The notes under the pieces were generated by a model that was not told where the DNA came from, ran no database searches, and saw only the letters and a list, made by a program, of their open reading frames with translations. A program made the translations under genes and the position numbers. DNA of 8,152 bases from positions 1-8,152 of the forward strand of contig JALVPA010000212.1 of the NCBI GenBank assembly GCA_027026055.1. Reading direction: 5' to 3'. The DNA is from Campylobacteraceae bacterium (GTDB taxonomy: Bacteria > Campylobacterota > Campylobacteria > Campylobacterales > Sulfurovaceae). Shown here piece after piece: positions 6,232 to 8,152 of the stretch (position 1 is the first letter of the stretch; each line of letters starts with the position of its first letter).

Positions 6232-6885
6232 TTAAACTTTAAACTGCGCTTTACTCTTGCACAAATCTGCCATAAAGCAGTCGTCGCATTCGGGCTTGAG
6301 CGCTTTGCAGCGGTAGCGTCCGAAGAGTACCATCGCTTGGTGGAGGCGGTGCAGGTCGGTTTTGAACTTTCCGGTCAGTTGTTCTTCGCACTTTAGCGCG
6401 GTGGGGGCGTTGCAGAGTCCCAAGCGGTGCGCGACACGATACACATGCGTATCGACCGCCATCAAATTGGCTCCGGTAAACTCTATCATCACGACATTGG
6501 CAGTTTTTTGCCCGACGCCTGCAAGTTTAACCAGTTCTTTTTGATCAAGCGGAATTTCACCGCCGTAGTTTTTGACGACGCTTTGCGCCATTTTGATGAG
6601 GTTTTTGGCTTTGTTGTTAAAGAAGGAACAGCTTTTGATGAGCGTTTTAAGCTCTTCGAGATCGGCGTTTGCCAAGGCAGTGGGATCGGGATACTTTTCG
6701 AAAAGCGCGGGGGTGATGATATTGACGCGCTTGTCGGTGCATTGCGCCGAGAGCATGACCGCTACCAAGAGTTCGTAGAGATTGCGATAGTGCAGTTCGG
6801 TAACCGAATCGGGGTAGTGTTCCAAAAATCGGCGTTTTATCTCTTCGATTTCCGTTTTGGTGGCAAGTTTGACACGCGGTGGCAT
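6232..6885 (-). CDS. nth: Endonuclease III (DNA glycosylase/AP lyase)
   Basis: This 217-residue enzyme (E. coli Nth has 211) removes oxidised pyrimidines and nicks the resulting abasic site in base excision repair. The helix-hairpin-helix LAGVGQKTANVV carries the catalytic lysine K127, and VDTHVYRV carries the catalytic aspartate D145. The C-terminal 4Fe-4S loop is complete, with C193-x6-C200-x2-C203-x5-C209. LLVAVMLSAQCTDKRVN at about 39-55 is the conserved damage-recognition helix region. ATG 6885 is chosen because GAGGA lies 9 bases upstream and the family N-terminus starts here; the reading frame stays open further upstream to 6963 but that part looks non-coding. It is divergent from the isomerase gene, with 136 bases between. 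The toxin-antitoxin operon lies downstream on the same strand with its own promoter. No strong terminator is visible after the stop. Confidence 0.96.
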   Translation of the reverse strand: MPPRVKLATKTEIEEIKRRFLEHYPDSVTELHYRNLYELLVAVMLSAQCTDKRVNIITPALFEKYPDPTALANADLEELKTLIKSCSFFNNKAKNLIKMAQSVVKNYGGEIPLDQKELVKLAGVGQKTANVVMIEFTGANLMAVDTHVYRVAHRLGLCNAPTALKCEEQLTGKFKTDLHRLHQAMVLFGRYRCKALKPECDDCFMADLCKSKAQFKV

Positions 6886-6966
6886 CTTGATTTTTCCTCT
6901 TTTGGTGTAAAGTTTTGTTATGGTAGCATATCTGCCATTGTTTACGCTTTGTTTAACATGCATCGC

Positions 6967-6972
6967 TATACT
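6967..6972 (+). promoter_or_regulatory. Possible -10 box for the peptidyl-prolyl isomerase operon
   Basis: TATACT lies 50 bases before the isomerase ATG, giving a predicted start near 6979 and a leader of about 43 bases. No consensus -35 is seen at 16-18 bases; the upstream region is moderately T-rich. A matching minus-strand promoter for nth in the same intergenic stretch could not be fixed with confidence. Confidence 0.35.
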
Positions 6973-7021
6973 TGATACCGCAAATTAGGGGATAAATCTC
7001 ACTTATAAAAAGGAAACGACG

Positions 7022-7852
7022 ATGTTAAAATATGTAAAAATCTCACTTGTAGCCGCTGCATTACTATCGACGTCGTCCGTAGCGTCGGACGTGTTGGTGA
7101 CGGTCAATGGCAAGCAGATCATGAAAAGTGATGCCGATGCGTTGGTAAGAGCGATGGCACCGGGCGCTACTTACGATCAATTGCCGGACAAACAAAAAGA
7201 GATGGTCAAAAATACGCTTATCGAAAAGAGTCTTTTTGCCGAGGTCGCCAAAAAAGACGGTATCGATCAAACGCCGGAATTCAAACGTAACATGGAAAAG
7301 ATCGGTAACGAGCTTATGGTTAATATGTGGATGAAAAAACAGTTGGACAACGTACTTGTGAGCGATTCGGAAGCGAAAGATTTTTATGAAAAAAATAAAG
7401 AAAAATTCGTTCAACCCGCTACCGTTCATGCCAGACATATTCTCGTAAAAACTGAAAAAGAAGCGAAAGAGATTATCAAACAACTGAAAAATCTCAAAGG
7501 CGAAGCGTTGAAAAAGAAATTTATCGAGTTGGCGAAAGCCAAATCGACGGGTCCTTCCGCACCCAAAGGCGGCGATCTCGGTAGTTTTAAAAAAGGGACG
7601 ATGGTACCGGAGTTTTCAAAAGCGGTATGGGCGCTGAATCCCGGTGATATAACGGCACAACCGGTGAAAACCCAATTTGGATACCATGTCATCTATTTGG
7701 AAGAGAAGAAAGATGCGGCCCCCGTTCCGTACGAACAAGTCAAAGATCGTATCGTTGCAACATTAAAGCAACAACAGTTCGCAAAAAAAGTCTCCGAAAT
7801 GGCGAAAGAACTGAAAGCAAAAGCGAAAATCGTAGAACCTACCGCAAAATAA
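7022..7852 (+). CDS. Periplasmic parvulin-type peptidyl-prolyl cis-trans isomerase (PEB4/SurA-like)
   Basis: This 276-residue exported chaperone and proline isomerase probably helps outer-membrane proteins fold. Residues 1-22 are a signal peptide: K3 and K6, a hydrophobic stretch, then SVAS before D23. Residues about 23-130 form a SurA-like helical chaperone region starting VLVTVNGKQI. The parvulin domain is about 133-229, with HARHILVK (136-143), GGDLGSF (183-189), MVPEF (194-198) and FGYHVIYLEEKK (219-230), all expected in active members. A lysine-rich C-terminal helix closes the protein. Size and order match Campylobacter PEB4 (Cj0596) and Helicobacter HP0175 as I recall them. AAGGA (7010-7014) lies 7 bases before the ATG. 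A second exported gene follows after 10 bases, so they are probably one operon. Confidence 0.93.
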   Translation: MLKYVKISLVAAALLSTSSVASDVLVTVNGKQIMKSDADALVRAMAPGATYDQLPDKQKEMVKNTLIEKSLFAEVAKKDGIDQTPEFKRNMEKIGNELMVNMWMKKQLDNVLVSDSEAKDFYEKNKEKFVQPATVHARHILVKTEKEAKEIIKQLKNLKGEALKKKFIELAKAKSTGPSAPKGGDLGSFKKGTMVPEFSKAVWALNPGDITAQPVKTQFGYHVIYLEEKKDAAPVPYEQVKDRIVATLKQQQFAKKVSEMAKELKAKAKIVEPTAK

Positions 7853-7862
7853 GCGAGATAGC

Positions 7863-8152
7863 ATGAACGGTATGCTGGTAAAAGTCGGTATCACGGCGTT
7901 GTTTCTTTTTCAAAATGCGCATGCCGATGCGTTAAAAAAGAGTCTGAGCGGTTTGCTTCATGAAAAAGAGACGACCCACGGCATGGTCAATCTCGACGCA
8001 CTGGGTATGACATCGGCCAAACGACAGAAAAAACGCGGTCCCAACGCTATCGTCGCCGTTGCGGATGGGATAAAGATAAAAAAGCGTGCGCTTGATAGCT
8101 TCTTGAAAGAGCGTACGCAAGGTAAAATTTCCGATTTCGACAGGCTTTTACC
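7863..8152 (+). CDS. Exported protein related to SurA/parvulin N-terminal regions, 5' part only
   Basis: The first 96 codons of a gene that runs off the right edge. Residues 1-21 look like a signal peptide (hydrophobic stretch TALFLFQNAHA, with cleavage likely after A21). Residues about 22-60 are a polar, lysine-rich segment. Residues about 62-96 (AIVAVADGIKIKKRALDSF, then a basic/acidic helix) line up with the N-terminal chaperone start of the preceding isomerase, which reads VLVTVNGKQIMKSDADAL. This suggests a second member of the SurA/PpiC superfamily, probably arisen by tandem duplication. The parvulin domain, if present, lies outside the window. The start is ATG 7863, 10 bases after the preceding stop. 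It has only a weak GAG-type ribosome binding site, so translation may depend on the gene before it. Function is inferred from similarity by eye and context. Confidence 0.65.
   Translation, partial: MNGMLVKVGITALFLFQNAHADALKKSLSGLLHEKETTHGMVNLDALGMTSAKRQKKRGPNAIVAVADGIKIKKRALDSFLKERTQGKISDFDRLL

Noticed and set aside
6211..6232. Hairpin-like inverted repeat ACCGGATAAT/ATAATTCGGT next to the nth stop, as an nth terminator
   Set aside because: In the nth transcript the stem is broken by an A-C mismatch after four pairs, it overlaps the stop codon and no U run follows. It is too weak to call.
1..8152. CRISPR arrays, tRNA or rRNA genes, insertion sequences, attachment sites
   Set aside because: No repeated spacer pattern, cloverleaf, rRNA motif, transposase or terminal inverted repeats were seen.

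Overview
The window looks like a chromosomal segment of a Campylobacterota (epsilonproteobacterial) organism of the Sulfurimonas/Sulfurovum/Sulfuricurvum kind. The evidence is protein style and promoter style: a methionine synthase of the group's typical form, a PEB4/Cbf2-like periplasmic parvulin, an Aer/CetB-like PAS protein, and T-rich promoters with good -10 boxes. The genus is my inference, made without a database search. Most of the window is ordinary housekeeping; the unusual part is regulatory RNA and DNA.

Layout. 1-170 (minus) is the 5' end of a PAS-domain sensor gene. 171-302 (minus) is its leader, which I read as a class I cyclic-di-GMP (GEMM-I) riboswitch followed by a translational expression platform. 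Its promoter lies back to back with a promoter firing rightward into metH. 438-3956 (plus) is a complete four-module cobalamin-dependent methionine synthase. It is followed after 10 bases by a 67-residue zinc-ribbon/membrane-anchor protein (3967-4170). 4244-5515 (plus) is an M20 aminoacyl-histidine dipeptidase (PepD type). Converging on it, with a 6-base gap, is a minus-strand Phd-like antitoxin/PIN toxin pair (5522-6116) with its own near-consensus promoter and palindromic operator (6147-6191). Upstream of that pair on the same strand is nth, endonuclease III (6232-6885). Divergent from nth is a plus-strand gene for a secreted SurA/PEB4-like peptidyl-prolyl isomerase (7022-7852). Directly behind it is the start of a second exported protein with a related N-terminal segment (7863 to the window end).

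How the parts work together. metH (methionine and methyl-group supply), pepD (peptide recycling) and nth (base excision repair) are separate housekeeping units. The two genes at the right edge probably form an outer-envelope folding operon. The left edge is the most interesting region. A c-di-GMP-sensing leader would tie production of a PAS sensor, possibly used in energy taxis, to the second messenger that sets the balance between motility and attachment. A 9-base element in that leader can pair either with the 5' edge of the aptamer or with the ribosome binding site, which is the arrangement expected of a translational switch. The toxin-antitoxin pair is the only clearly accessory module.
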